Source: Hyphomicrobiales bacterium
GTDB taxonomy: Bacteria; Pseudomonadota; Alphaproteobacteria; Rhizobiales; Rhizobiaceae
Direction: 5' to 3'
Assembly: GCA_900468065.1 (NCBI GenBank)
Contig: UBTA01000097.1
Span: 5,288-45,835 of the forward strand
DNA: 40,548 bases
Shown piece after piece: positions 16,006 to 24,161 of the stretch; position 1 is the stretch's first letter, and the number at the start of each line of letters is the position of its first letter. Below the pieces are notes generated by a model. It was given only the letters and a program-made list of their open reading frames with translations. It was not told where the DNA came from and searched no databases. A program made the position numbers and the translations under genes.

Positions 16006-17034
16006 ATGGACGAGAAAAATAAGAGCCGGCAGGCAACGCTACCGCCTTCACTGAACGAGCGCCCGACCCTGAAGACGATTGCCTTCATGACTGGTCTCGG
16101 CATCACAACGGTATCGCGCGCCCTGAAGGATGCCTCGGACATCGGCGCCGAGACCAAGGAGCGCGTGCGGCTCGTCGCCAAGCAGGTCGGTTACCAGCCG
16201 AACCGCGCCGGCGTCAGGCTACGCACCGGCAAGACCAATGTCATCAGCCTGGTTCTGTCGCTCGAGGAAGAAGTGATGGGCCTGACCAGCCCGATCGTCG
16301 TCGGCATCTCCGAGATACTGGCCTCGACGGGGTATCACCTCGTCATTACGCCCTATCGTTTTTCCAAGGATGCGCTCGCGCCCGTCCGCTACGTGCTGGA
16401 CACGGGTGCGGCCGATGGCGTGATCATCTCACGCACGGAACCGAACGATCCCCGGGTTGCCCTGATGATGGAGCGGAACTTTCCATTTGCCACCCATGGC
16501 CGCACCGAGATGGGCCTCGCCCATCCTTATCACGACTTCGACAATGAAGGCTTTGCCTACGAAGCCGTCAGGCGCTTGGCCGAACTTCGGCGCAGGCGCA
16601 TCGTGCTCCTGCAGCCACCGCAGCATCTGACCTTCCACCGGCATATGCGAAAGGGTTTTGACCGGGCCGTTCGCGATTTCGGCATCGAGGCCGTGCCGTT
16701 CAACTCCGTCGATATAGACAATAGCCTGGTGGAAATCCGGGCCGCATTCGAGACGTTGATGAGTGCCCCCGATGCGCCGGATGGTATCGTCTCTGGCTCC
16801 GGCGCAGGGTCGATCGCCGTCATCGCCGGCCTTGAGGCGGTTGGAAAGCGGCTGAAGCACGATGTCGACATGGTCTCGAAGGTTCCGAGCGACTTCCTGA
16901 GCTGGCTGCGGCCGGAAGTCATCACCATGAACGAGGACATCCGGCATGCCGGGCGGGAACTCGCCAAGGCCGTCATCGCCCGCATTGCCGGCACGCCTGC
17001 GGAAGAATTGCAAAGCCTCAGCAAAGCAGTCTGA
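16006..17034 (+). CDS. LacI-family transcriptional regulator of the sugar locus
   Basis: A 342-residue DNA-binding repressor. The N-terminal helix-turn-helix PTLKTIAFMTGLGITTVSRAL (about 20-40) and the hinge KQVGYQPNRAGVRLRTGKTNVI are classic LacI/GalR features. The rest is a periplasmic-binding-protein-like effector domain (for example VLDTGAADGVIISRTEPNDPRV and APDGIVSGSGAGSIAVIAGLEA). The type resembles the AglR group known in rhizobial sugar loci. ATG 16006 is preferred for GGGCGGGA just upstream; upstream TTG 15964 and ATG 15985 have no ribosome site. It is divergent from the importer operon, with two matching palindromes between them, so it probably represses that operon until a mannoside-derived effector is present. 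A clear terminator follows. Confidence 0.87.
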   Translation: MDEKNKSRQATLPPSLNERPTLKTIAFMTGLGITTVSRALKDASDIGAETKERVRLVAKQVGYQPNRAGVRLRTGKTNVISLVLSLEEEVMGLTSPIVVGISEILASTGYHLVITPYRFSKDALAPVRYVLDTGAADGVIISRTEPNDPRVALMMERNFPFATHGRTEMGLAHPYHDFDNEGFAYEAVRRLAELRRRRIVLLQPPQHLTFHRHMRKGFDRAVRDFGIEAVPFNSVDIDNSLVEIRAAFETLMSAPDAPDGIVSGSGAGSIAVIAGLEAVGKRLKHDVDMVSKVPSDFLSWLRPEVITMNEDIRHAGRELAKAVIARIAGTPAEELQSLSKAV

Positions 17035-17055
17035 CGGACGGAGGCAGAATTGAAG

Positions 17056-17083
17056 AACCCGCGCGGATCGCTCCGCGCGGGTT
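17056..17083. terminator. Intrinsic terminator between LacI gene and gnd
   Basis: AACCCGCGCGGA / TCCGCGCGGGTT, a perfect 12-bp stem with a 4-nt loop, followed by TTGTTGTT on the + strand. It lies 21 bp past the regulator's stop and 27 bp past the stop of the convergent gnd gene. It most likely serves both. Confidence 0.85.
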
Positions 17084-17110
17084 TTGTTGTTCAGGACGGT
17101 TGGAACGCGA

Positions 17111-18541
17111 TCAGGCGTTCAGACCACTGCCCCACGGACCGTGATGCGAATCGGCACCATCGATGCGGTCAAAGCCGTGTGCGCCGAAGAAGTCGCGCTG
17201 CGCCTGGATGACATTTGCCGTGCCGCGGCCGCGGCGATAGCTGTCGAAATAACCGAGCGCCGAGGCAAGGGCTGGAACCGGCAGGCCGCCGAGAACGGCT
17301 GCGGAAACAACCCGGCGAAGCGCGCCATCAGTTTCCTTGACCATGCCGGAGAAGGCCGGAGTGACAATCAGATTGGCGACCTTCGGATCCTTGGTAAAGG
17401 CCGTGGTGATTTCGTCGAGGAAGGCCGAGCGGATGATGCAGCCGGCACGCCAGATCTTTGCAATCGTCGGCATCGGCAGGTTCCAGTTGAACTCACGCGA
17501 GGCCTCCGCCATCACCGCAAAGCCTTGCGCATAGGCACCGATCTTTGCGGCCAGAAGCGCGCTTTCCAGATCCTTGAGGAACGCGGCCTTGTCGGCAATC
17601 TTGAACTCGCCAACATTCGGCAGGCCAAGCACCTTTTCAGCCGCCTCACGCTCCCCCTTGACCGACGAGATGCTGCGGGCAGCAACAGCCGCTTCGATCG
17701 CGGTTGCCGGGATGCCCATGTTCTGCGCCTCGATCACCGACCATTTGCCAGTGCCCTTCTGGCCAGCCTTGTCGAGGATGAGATCGACGATCGGCTTGCC
17801 GGTGATCGGGTCGGCAGCTTTCAGCACCGTCTCGGTGATTTCGATCAGGTAGGAATTCAGGCGGCCCCTGTTCCATTCGCCAAAGACTTCGCCGATTTCG
17901 GTGGCGCTCATCTTCAGGCCGTCGCGCAGGATGCCGTAGATTTCCGCGATCATCTGCATGTCGGCATATTCGATGCCGTTATGGATGGTCTTGACGAAAT
18001 GACCGGCACCGTTCTCGCCAAGCCAGGCAACGCACGGATCGTCATTGTATTTCGCAGCAATCGAGGTCAGCACCTTTTCGACGCGCTTCCAGGACTCTTC
18101 CTTACCGCCGACCATGATCGACGGGCCGTGACGCGCGCCCTCCTCGCCACCCGAGACACCCATGCCGATGAAGGTCAGGCCGCTATCCTTGAGATTGTCG
18201 AAGCGGCGCATCGTATCGCGGAAATTGGCGTTGCCGGCGTCGATCATGATGTCATTGTTCTCAAGATAAGGCTTGAGCAGCTCCATCTGCTGATCGACCG
18301 GCTCGCCGGCCTTGATCATGATGATGATCGGCCGTGGTGGGCGGATCGCCGCGACAAACTCCTCGATTGTCTCGCACGGCACGATCTGGCTCTGCAATGC
18401 GCCGGCTTCCGCATAAAACTTCCGCGTCGCCTCGACGGTGCGGTTGAAGACGGCGATCGTGTTGCCTTTCTCGGCAATGTTGAGCGCCAGATTCGATCCC
18501 ATAACGCCAAGACCGATAAGGCCGATTTCTGCCTGTGCCAC
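17111..18541 (-). CDS. gnd: 6-phosphogluconate dehydrogenase, decarboxylating
   Basis: A 476-residue enzyme of the pentose phosphate pathway converting 6-phosphogluconate and NADP+ to ribulose 5-phosphate, CO2 and NADPH. The Rossmann motif is GLIGLGVMGSNLALNIAEKG, followed by VFNRT. The catalytic region GENGAGHFVKTIHNGIEY holds the general base K184 and N188. DAGNANFRDT and the C-terminal SYRRGRGTANVIQAQRDFFGAHGFDR are diagnostic. GTG 18541 is chosen because GGAGG lies 7 nt upstream and it gives the usual length; the open frame extends about 47 codons further without homologous sequence. It is a single-gene unit facing the LacI gene. Confidence 0.93.
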   Translation of the reverse strand: MAQAEIGLIGLGVMGSNLALNIAEKGNTIAVFNRTVEATRKFYAEAGALQSQIVPCETIEEFVAAIRPPRPIIIMIKAGEPVDQQMELLKPYLENNDIMIDAGNANFRDTMRRFDNLKDSGLTFIGMGVSGGEEGARHGPSIMVGGKEESWKRVEKVLTSIAAKYNDDPCVAWLGENGAGHFVKTIHNGIEYADMQMIAEIYGILRDGLKMSATEIGEVFGEWNRGRLNSYLIEITETVLKAADPITGKPIVDLILDKAGQKGTGKWSVIEAQNMGIPATAIEAAVAARSISSVKGEREAAEKVLGLPNVGEFKIADKAAFLKDLESALLAAKIGAYAQGFAVMAEASREFNWNLPMPTIAKIWRAGCIIRSAFLDEITTAFTKDPKVANLIVTPAFSGMVKETDGALRRVVSAAVLGGLPVPALASALGYFDSYRRGRGTANVIQAQRDFFGAHGFDRIDGADSHHGPWGSGLNA

Positions 18542-18686
18542 GTATGTGCCTCCGTTGGACAGTGAAGGTGCCAAAGCCCGGCTGGGCGTGCGCACGACTC
18601 CACCAGATTGAACTTGCAGAGCTATTTTGTTCGGCTGCGAATGCCTGAACACGCCCTGCGGATGCTGAGGGAGTTTTGGCATTCAA

Positions 18687-18715
18687 ATCGATTAACGACA
18701 AGTGATTGTTGTCAA
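18687..18715 (-). promoter_or_regulatory. gnd: Candidate gnd promoter
   Basis: On the - strand a perfect TTGACA (18715-18710) is followed after 17 bp by ATCGAT (18692-18687), a poor -10. The leader to the gnd GTG would be about 140 nt. The call rests on the -35 box. Confidence 0.35.
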
Positions 18716-18743
18716 AAGTGATACTTTTCCGGAGCGGCAGGGT

Positions 18744-18757
18744 AGGCTTTGAAGCCT
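18744..18757. promoter_or_regulatory. Palindrome upstream of SRPBCC/VOC pair
   Basis: AGGCTT-TG-AAGCCT, a perfect 6-2-6 inverted repeat in the divergent region between gnd and the SRPBCC gene. It could be an operator for the pair, or part of a leader hairpin. No regulator gene is adjacent. Confidence 0.25.
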
Positions 18758-18915
18758 TGAGTGCCGCAGTGGGAAAACCAGGCGGATAACGGTAGAATCA
18801 CGGATTGCCTCCCTTGAAGATTAGGCAGCAGGCCACGGTGGGATTGTCCGCTTTGTTCAATCTTCCGCTCCATGACGGCGGCATATTCGGCACTGGTTTA
18901 AACGGAGGAAACAGC

Positions 18916-19314
18916 GTGGCTGCGATGGAAGCAAAAATCATCCACATTACGATTGAAAGGAATTGGGGCGACGTCTACGCGTTCGCAGCCAGGCCGGAAA
19001 ACATGCCGCTCTGGGCATCCGGCCTTGCCGCCGGGCTGGAGCCGGACGGCGAAGATTGGGTGGCACACGGCGCGCTCGGCAATGCCCGCATCCGCTTCAC
19101 CCCTCTCAACGATTTTGGCGTGGTCGACCACCTCGTCACACTGGAAACGGGACTTCAGGTCCACAACGCGCTACGTGTCGTGCCGAACGGCAGCGCAGCC
19201 GAAGTGATGTTCACGCTGCTCAGGCAGCCCGGCATGAGTAGCGAACAATTCGACAGCGATGCCGATTGGGTTCAGAAGGACCTCAACGCATTGAAAAAAT
19301 TGCTGGAAGCATAA
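18916..19314 (+). CDS. SRPBCC-fold small protein
   Basis: 132 residues from GTG 18916, which has GGAGG 7 nt upstream; the open frame extends 37 codons upstream but without a ribosome site. The sequence MEAKIIHITIERNWGDVYAFAARPENMPLWASGL is the N-terminal strand and helix of the START/Bet v1 (SRPBCC) ligand-binding fold, and a long C-terminal helix (WVQKDLNALKKLLEA) closes it. These proteins bind hydrophobic ligands or act as AHSA1-like partners. It is followed after 11 bp by a VOC-family gene, a pairing common in ArsR-linked stress units. The ligand is unknown. Confidence 0.72.
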   Translation: MAAMEAKIIHITIERNWGDVYAFAARPENMPLWASGLAAGLEPDGEDWVAHGALGNARIRFTPLNDFGVVDHLVTLETGLQVHNALRVVPNGSAAEVMFTLLRQPGMSSEQFDSDADWVQKDLNALKKLLEA

Positions 19315-19325
19315 AGGAGCACCCC

Positions 19326-19676
19326 ATGGGACAGAAAGGCACCGACCGCCAGATCGACAATATCGAGTTCGCCGTGACCGACATTGCACGCTCAAAGGTC
19401 TTTTACGGCACCGCATTCGGCTGGACGTTCACGGATTACGGCCCGCAATATTGCGAATTCACCGACGGCCGGCTGACCGGCGGCTTGACCACAGGAACAC
19501 CAAAACCCGGTGGCCCGCTGATCATCCTCTATGCCGACGATCTTGCAGAAACACAGGCGCGGCTGGAAGCGCAAGGCGCCCGCATCGTCGTCGAAACCTT
19601 TTCCTTCCCAGGCGGAAGACGTTTCCACTTCCACGATCCGGACGGTTACGAACTGGCTGTTTGGTCAGACAAATAA
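19326..19676 (+). CDS. VOC-family (glyoxalase/bleomycin-resistance fold) protein
   Basis: 116 residues from ATG 19326 with AAAGGAG 6 nt upstream. The paired beta-alpha-beta-beta-beta units of the VOC fold are visible: IDNIEFAVTDIARSKVFYGTAFGWTF and, near the end, GRRFHFHDPDGYELAVWSD. The final E of DGYELAVW is the usual metal ligand of the second module. The first module lacks the typical metal-binding His at its first strand (NIEFAV), so it may not be a metalloenzyme. It is probably co-transcribed with the SRPBCC gene. Function unknown. Confidence 0.75.
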   Translation: MGQKGTDRQIDNIEFAVTDIARSKVFYGTAFGWTFTDYGPQYCEFTDGRLTGGLTTGTPKPGGPLIILYADDLAETQARLEAQGARIVVETFSFPGGRRFHFHDPDGYELAVWSDK

Positions 19677-19722
19677 CAGTCAACGGGCAGAGCGCGAGGG
19701 CAACATCCCTCGCCTTTCACAC

Positions 19723-20436
19723 TCAGGCCGCGATCGAGCGGCGGCGGTCGGCAATTTCCTGCAGCACCAGAATGGCGCCGATCACCTTGCCCGTGCCCGA
19801 CATGCACGGCGTCATCCGGCAGCGGACCACGACTGTGCGGTTTCCGACATCCTTGGCGAAGGTATAATCGACCAATTCACCGGAAAAACACTTATCGAGA
19901 TTGGGCTTGACCCGCTTCTCGAACCGCTGGATGCCGACAAACTCGACAATATGGCGGCCGACGAGATCCATTGGACGCTCTTCCAACCGGGCCGCGTTGA
20001 CGGGGTTTGTATAGAGATAACGGTAATCCGGCGTGATGACCGCAACGCGGTCCGGCAAGCAGTCGAGGATCGCTTCATTAAGAAACCCCTCGTCGGCCCT
20101 GCCCCTGAGCGCCGCGACCGAGGGCGGCGGCGACATCCACGGTTTTTCGGCGATCTCGTTGCTACCGGCGGAAAAATAACGGTCGGCAAGCGTCTGCAAG
20201 ACATCTCGCTGGCGCAGCACGCTGGAAACGTCGTCGGCTTCCTTGCGCAGCAGATCAAGGACGAACTGAAACTGCAGGCGAGCGTCGATGACGGTCTCGG
20301 CCTTCTCCTCATAGATCGCGGTTAGAACCGGATCGATCTCGCGATCGAGAATGCTGATCAGCAGATCATCACCGGATTTGACCGCATATTGCAGCTGAGA
20401 ATATTTGAACCAGAAGAGCTCGATCAGTGCCTTCAA
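19723..20436 (-). CDS. PAS-domain protein
   Basis: About 237 residues. The C-terminal third is a PAS domain: LDCLPDRVAVITPDYRYLYTNPVNAARLEERPMDLVGRHIVEFVG, then VVRCRMTPCMSGTGKVIGAILVLQEI. The N-terminal 100 residues are helical and acidic (KALIELFWFKYSQLQYAVKSGDDLLISILDREIDP), with no recognised enzymatic domain. No kinase, cyclase or HTH output is present, so it probably senses a ligand and signals through partners. The start is uncertain: TTG 20436 has GGGGTGG upstream and I prefer it, but GTG 20448 and TTG 20508 are in frame. It stands alone, convergent with the VOC gene. Confidence 0.65.
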   Translation of the reverse strand: MKALIELFWFKYSQLQYAVKSGDDLLISILDREIDPVLTAIYEEKAETVIDARLQFQFVLDLLRKEADDVSSVLRQRDVLQTLADRYFSAGSNEIAEKPWMSPPPSVAALRGRADEGFLNEAILDCLPDRVAVITPDYRYLYTNPVNAARLEERPMDLVGRHIVEFVGIQRFEKRVKPNLDKCFSGELVDYTFAKDVGNRTVVVRCRMTPCMSGTGKVIGAILVLQEIADRRRSIAA

Positions 20437-20839
20437 TTTCCACCCCACTCCCCAATTTTCCGACAGAGCCTGAAAAGCACAGGAAAATTGAACGTAATCA
20501 AAAATCAAATCGATTGAAAAGCGCCATTCAAAAGACCCGTAACGCTTGCAATCGCCTAATAGTAATAACGGAAGTTTACACCCAAAAAGGTAGTGTTCAA
20601 CACCTGAAAAATCACCTGAAACGTTTCCGGTGAACTTATTTTAGGCATTCAATATGGAATGCACCGTAATGCCGCGCTGCCTTCTGCAATCTCAGCGGCA
20701 TTTACGGCACGCGGGCACCCGTAACGCGGAAAAATCAACAGTCGCATGCGCAAAAAAGTGAGGACTCACTCATCCATCTCTGCCCGTCATGAAGATCGGT
20801 TGATCGCCTGCCGAGACCTCCCGAAGGTGAAGAATATGC
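20437..20839. other. AT-rich intergenic region with inverted repeat
   Basis: About 400 bp between the PAS gene start and the 3' end of lpxXL, with lower GC than either. CCGTAATGCCGC (20664-20675) and GCGGCATTTACGG (20695-20707) can form a 12-bp stem with one bulged base. A weaker GCATTC/GAATGC pair lies just upstream. The stem is a candidate terminator or stability element, though no T-run follows on the lpxXL side. I see no gene here. Confidence 0.5.
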
Positions 20840-21772
20840 TCAGTCTTTCAAATGTTTTTTGATGTGCCACCGGTCGTGATACCAGAGCCACTGCCCCGGA
20901 TATTCGCGCACCCAGCTTTCGACTTTGTCGTTCAGCAACTGCGCCGTCGCATTGACATCGACACCACCGTCGGCCTTGCGCGGGATTTCGATCGCCGGCT
21001 CCAGCTCAAGGCGGAAGCGCCCATCCGGCAGGCGTATCGAGCGGGCCGGATAGACTTCACAATTGAATTGCCGCACCAGCTTGGCCAACAGCGGATTGGT
21101 CTTCACATCGCGGCCGAAAAACGTCGTCGTAAGCCCTTTGCGGAATTTCTGGTCAACCAGAACGCCGACCGCACCTCCTGCCTCCAGCTTGCGCGCCAGC
21201 GTGAACGACGAGCCGGCATGCGAGGGAACCAGATTGCCCATGCGCTGCTTGCGGAATTCAAACACTTTGTCGGCGACATAGGGATTGTTCGGCGGCCGGA
21301 ACAGCACCGTCACATCCAGCCCGAACGCGGCACTTGCAACCGGAAGCAGCTCGAAATTGCCGGTATGGGCAGTAAAGACGATAAACGGACGCGGATTGTC
21401 GCGCAGTTCCAGGAACAGCGGGACACCGGAAACCTCGATACGGCCGGGTTTCGGGTTTTCCGGATCGAAATCAAAAAGCTCATCCAGGAACACATATTCG
21501 GCGGCGAGCCGGCCGATGCTGCTCCAGCTTTCCAGCGCGATCACCTCGATCTCCGCCTCGCTCTTCTCCGGAAAAGCGTTGCGAAGATTGGTCATCGTCA
21601 GCGTGTGACGATGCTTCAGCTTCGGCCCGAGCCAGCGCGTGAAGCGCGCCGAAAACTCGATCGCACCTCTGGCTGGAAACAGCTTGAGCGTGCCCAGCAA
21701 CAGAAAGACGAACTGGGCAATCGACCACTGGCGAAAACGCTCCGCCGACAGAACCAACCGTGTAATCAGCAT
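20840..21772 (-). CDS. lpxXL: Lipid A very-long-chain acyltransferase LpxXL
   Basis: A 310-residue inner-membrane acyltransferase of the LpxL/HtrB family. By knowledge of the rhizobial operon it moves a 27-hydroxyoctacosanoyl-type chain from AcpXL to lipid A. It has an N-terminal membrane anchor (QFVFLLLGTLKLF), MTNLRNAFPEKSEAEI, the catalytic HX4(D/E) motif in AHTGNFELL (H136, E141), and the second block LFRPPNNPYVADKVFEFRKQRMG. GVLVDQKFRKG and a terminal WLWYHDRWHIKKHLKD follow. ATG 21772 is preferred; GTG 21778, two codons earlier, is equally placed. The gene begins 11 bp after the MDR stop. It is the last gene of the VLCFA block. Confidence 0.88.
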   Translation of the reverse strand: MLITRLVLSAERFRQWSIAQFVFLLLGTLKLFPARGAIEFSARFTRWLGPKLKHRHTLTMTNLRNAFPEKSEAEIEVIALESWSSIGRLAAEYVFLDELFDFDPENPKPGRIEVSGVPLFLELRDNPRPFIVFTAHTGNFELLPVASAAFGLDVTVLFRPPNNPYVADKVFEFRKQRMGNLVPSHAGSSFTLARKLEAGGAVGVLVDQKFRKGLTTTFFGRDVKTNPLLAKLVRQFNCEVYPARSIRLPDGRFRLELEPAIEIPRKADGGVDVNATAQLLNDKVESWVREYPGQWLWYHDRWHIKKHLKD

Positions 21773-21783
21773 GCGCACGGTGT

Positions 21784-22812
21784 TCAGTCCATCCGCAGAA
21801 TGATTTTGCCGAAGACCTGGCGTGTTTCCATGCGCTCCAGCGCCTTGTCGATCTCGGAGAAACCAACTTCGGTGTCGATCACCGGGTGAACGAGCCCGCG
21901 CGCCATCTTCTGCATGGCGTTGGCCATGTTCTCCATCCGGCAACCGAAAGAGCCGAACAGTTTCAACTGCTGCTGGAACAGCATCATCAGGTTCATTTCC
22001 GTCGAAACGCCGGAGGTCGAGCCGCAGGTGACCAGACGGCCGCCGCGCTTCAGAACGAACATCGAGGCTGCAAAGGTATCCTTGCCGACATGTTCGAAGA
22101 CGACATCGACGCCCTTCTTCTTGGTCAGCTTGCGCGTCACGCCTTCAAAACGGTCCTTGCGGTAGTTGATGACGTGATCGGCGCCGAGCGCCTTGGCCTT
22201 CTCGATCTTGTCGTCGGAGCCAACGGTGGTGATGACCGTGCAACCGATCTTCTTGGCAAGCTGGATCGCCGCCGAGCCGATACCGGAACCGCCGGCATGG
22301 ATCAGGATCGTTTCGCCGGGCTCAAGCTTGGCGTTGTCGAACAGCATATGCTCGACGGTGCCGAAGGTCACAGGCGCCACGGCTGCAGCCACCGCATCGA
22401 CACCGGGAGGTGCCGGTACCAGCAGGCGCGCCGGAAGATTGACCTTCTCCTGGGCAAAGCCATCGAGATGGAAGCCATGCACGCCACCGACATGTTCGCA
22501 CAGATTGTCACGGCCTTCGCGGCACGCACGGCAGAGGCCGCAGGTGCGCGCACCGTAAATCGAGACAAGCTGCCCCGGCAGGACGTTGGACACACCCGGG
22601 CCGATCTGATCGACTACGCCGGATGCTTCAGCACCGATCACCAGCGGCATCTTGCGCTTGGCAAAGGCCATGCCGCGCCAGCCCCAGACGTCGATATGAT
22701 TGAGCGCAACGGCCTTGACGCGAAGGGTGACTTCACCGGGACCGGGTGCTTCCGGCTCCGGAAGGTCGGTGATTTCCAGCTTGCGGTCATCGACCAGTTG
22801 CAGAGCGCGCAT
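21784..22812 (-). CDS. MDR-family oxidoreductase of the VLCFA operon (probable enoyl-ACP reductase)
   Basis: 342 residues of the medium-chain dehydrogenase/reductase superfamily. The four structural-zinc cysteines are intact (CGLCRACREGRDNLC: C91, C94, C97, C105). The catalytic-zinc ligands of alcohol dehydrogenases are not: the usual Cys is Asn at ALNHIDVWGW and the usual GHE His is Ala in IGAEASG. The NADP site is HAGGSGIGSAAIQLAKKIGC. Without catalytic zinc, an alcohol dehydrogenase role is unlikely. MDR enoyl reductases exist, and this operon otherwise lacks an enoyl reductase, so I infer reduction of the trans-2-enoyl group on AcpXL. It lies between fabF1XL (53-bp gap) and lpxXL. Confidence 0.75.
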   Translation of the reverse strand: MRALQLVDDRKLEITDLPEPEAPGPGEVTLRVKAVALNHIDVWGWRGMAFAKRKMPLVIGAEASGVVDQIGPGVSNVLPGQLVSIYGARTCGLCRACREGRDNLCEHVGGVHGFHLDGFAQEKVNLPARLLVPAPPGVDAVAAAVAPVTFGTVEHMLFDNAKLEPGETILIHAGGSGIGSAAIQLAKKIGCTVITTVGSDDKIEKAKALGADHVINYRKDRFEGVTRKLTKKKGVDVVFEHVGKDTFAASMFVLKRGGRLVTCGSTSGVSTEMNLMMLFQQQLKLFGSFGCRMENMANAMQKMARGLVHPVIDTEVGFSEIDKALERMETRQVFGKIILRMD

Positions 22813-22865
22813 GATATAAGTCCTTGAGCCCGAGGCGTATTGCCTCGAAAAAATATGATGTCCGA

Positions 22866-24149
22866 TTAGGCCGGTTCGGCGGCCATGACAAGGCTGGCGT
22901 TCTGGCCACCGAAGCCGAAAGAGTTCGACAGGACGGCATTAACCTGCGCATCCCGCTTCACATTCGGTACGACATCGAGAACGATAGACGGATCGGGGTT
23001 CTGATAGTTGATCGTCGGCGGCACGGTGCCGGTCAGGATCGTCTGCAGCGAGAATACCGCCTCGACCGCACCGGCAGCGGTCAATGTGTGACCGATCATC
23101 GACTTGTTCGACGACACCGGAATGGACGGCAGCGCTTCGCCGAACACCGACAGCATCGCGCCATATTCCATCTTGTCATTTTCAGGCGTCGATGTGCCAT
23201 GGGCGTTGATATAGCCGATATCGCCTTCGCTCAGACCAGCATCGGCAAGCGCTGCGCGGATCGTCGCAATCGCCGGGCCGCCATCTGGAGAAGAGCGCGT
23301 GCGATGGAACGAATCGGCCTTTTCGCCACAGCCTTTCAGGATGCCGTAGATTTTTGCGCCGCGCGCGACCGCTGCTTCCAGTGATTCCAGCACCAGAGTT
23401 GCCGCCCCTTCGGCAATAACGAAGCCGTCACGATCCTTGGAAAAGGGTTTTGAGGCCCGCTCCGCCGGATCGTTTTGGGTCGACAAAGCCGACAGAAGTG
23501 CGAACCGGATCAGCGCTTCGGCACTGACCGAACCATCGGTGGCAACGGTCAGCGCCCGGTCGGTGCGGCCCTGGCGGATCGCTTCAACACCGAGCTGGAT
23601 GGCCGTTGCGCCCGAAGCGCAGGCCGTCGACAGCGTCACGGGCAGCCCGCGCGTCCCGAACCGGTCGGACAAGCGCTCGGAAATAGCCCCGAACAACGCC
23701 GCCTCATGGAAAACGGGATCGGCACGATCGCGCATGGCGGCGAGAAAGCGGTCATAGGCGTCGCCCGGCTTCTGCGATGGCGGCGAACGGTCGGCAAGCT
23801 CGAAACGGGCGCTCCATTCCGGCTCGATCGGCGGTGCGGCAAGAAACAGCGGGCCGTTGAAATCGCCGGACAGGCCGGCCTGCGCAAGCGCTTCCGCCGT
23901 CGTTTCACGGGCAAAGGCGTAAGAACGCTCGACGGAGTTTTCGGCTGGAATATCAATGAAATCGACGGTTCCGCTGATTCGGGTCGAGAGGCCATCGGTC
24001 GGGAACCGGGTAATCTTGTGGATACCGGAGACACCCGAGGTCAGCGCCTTCCAGTTGTCCTCGACGCCCTGGCCGAGCGAGGTAATGACGCCCATGCCGG
24101 TGACGGCGATCAGCGGGCGGCCGAGATGATCCTTGTAAGCGCTGGTCAT
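22866..24149 (-). CDS. fabF1XL: 3-ketoacyl-ACP synthase FabF1XL (catalytic)
   Basis: A 427-residue KAS II-type condensing enzyme elongating the very-long-chain acyl group on AcpXL. The triad is complete: C177 in TLSTACASGATAI, H317 in NAHGTSTPEND, and H354 in SNKSMIGHTLTAAGAVEAVFS with K349. The C-terminal NSFGFGGQNASLVM is also canonical. ATG 24149 has AAGGAG 8 nt upstream. It follows fabF2XL by 12 bp; the two probably form a heterodimer, since FabF2XL lacks key catalytic residues. Length is slightly above FabF (about 413). Confidence 0.92.
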   Translation of the reverse strand: MTSAYKDHLGRPLIAVTGMGVITSLGQGVEDNWKALTSGVSGIHKITRFPTDGLSTRISGTVDFIDIPAENSVERSYAFARETTAEALAQAGLSGDFNGPLFLAAPPIEPEWSARFELADRSPPSQKPGDAYDRFLAAMRDRADPVFHEAALFGAISERLSDRFGTRGLPVTLSTACASGATAIQLGVEAIRQGRTDRALTVATDGSVSAEALIRFALLSALSTQNDPAERASKPFSKDRDGFVIAEGAATLVLESLEAAVARGAKIYGILKGCGEKADSFHRTRSSPDGGPAIATIRAALADAGLSEGDIGYINAHGTSTPENDKMEYGAMLSVFGEALPSIPVSSNKSMIGHTLTAAGAVEAVFSLQTILTGTVPPTINYQNPDPSIVLDVVPNVKRDAQVNAVLSNSFGFGGQNASLVMAAEPA

Positions 24150-24161
24150 ATCTGCCGCTCC

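Noticed and set aside
17084-18565. Rightward frame of 493 residues opposite gnd
   Set aside because: Covers almost exactly the gnd gene on the other strand. It shows shadow composition and no domain; gnd has all its active-site motifs.
18542-18682. 47-codon N-terminal extension of gnd
   Set aside because: No similarity to the enzyme family and no ribosome site; GTG 18541 has GGAGG at good spacing and gives the standard length.
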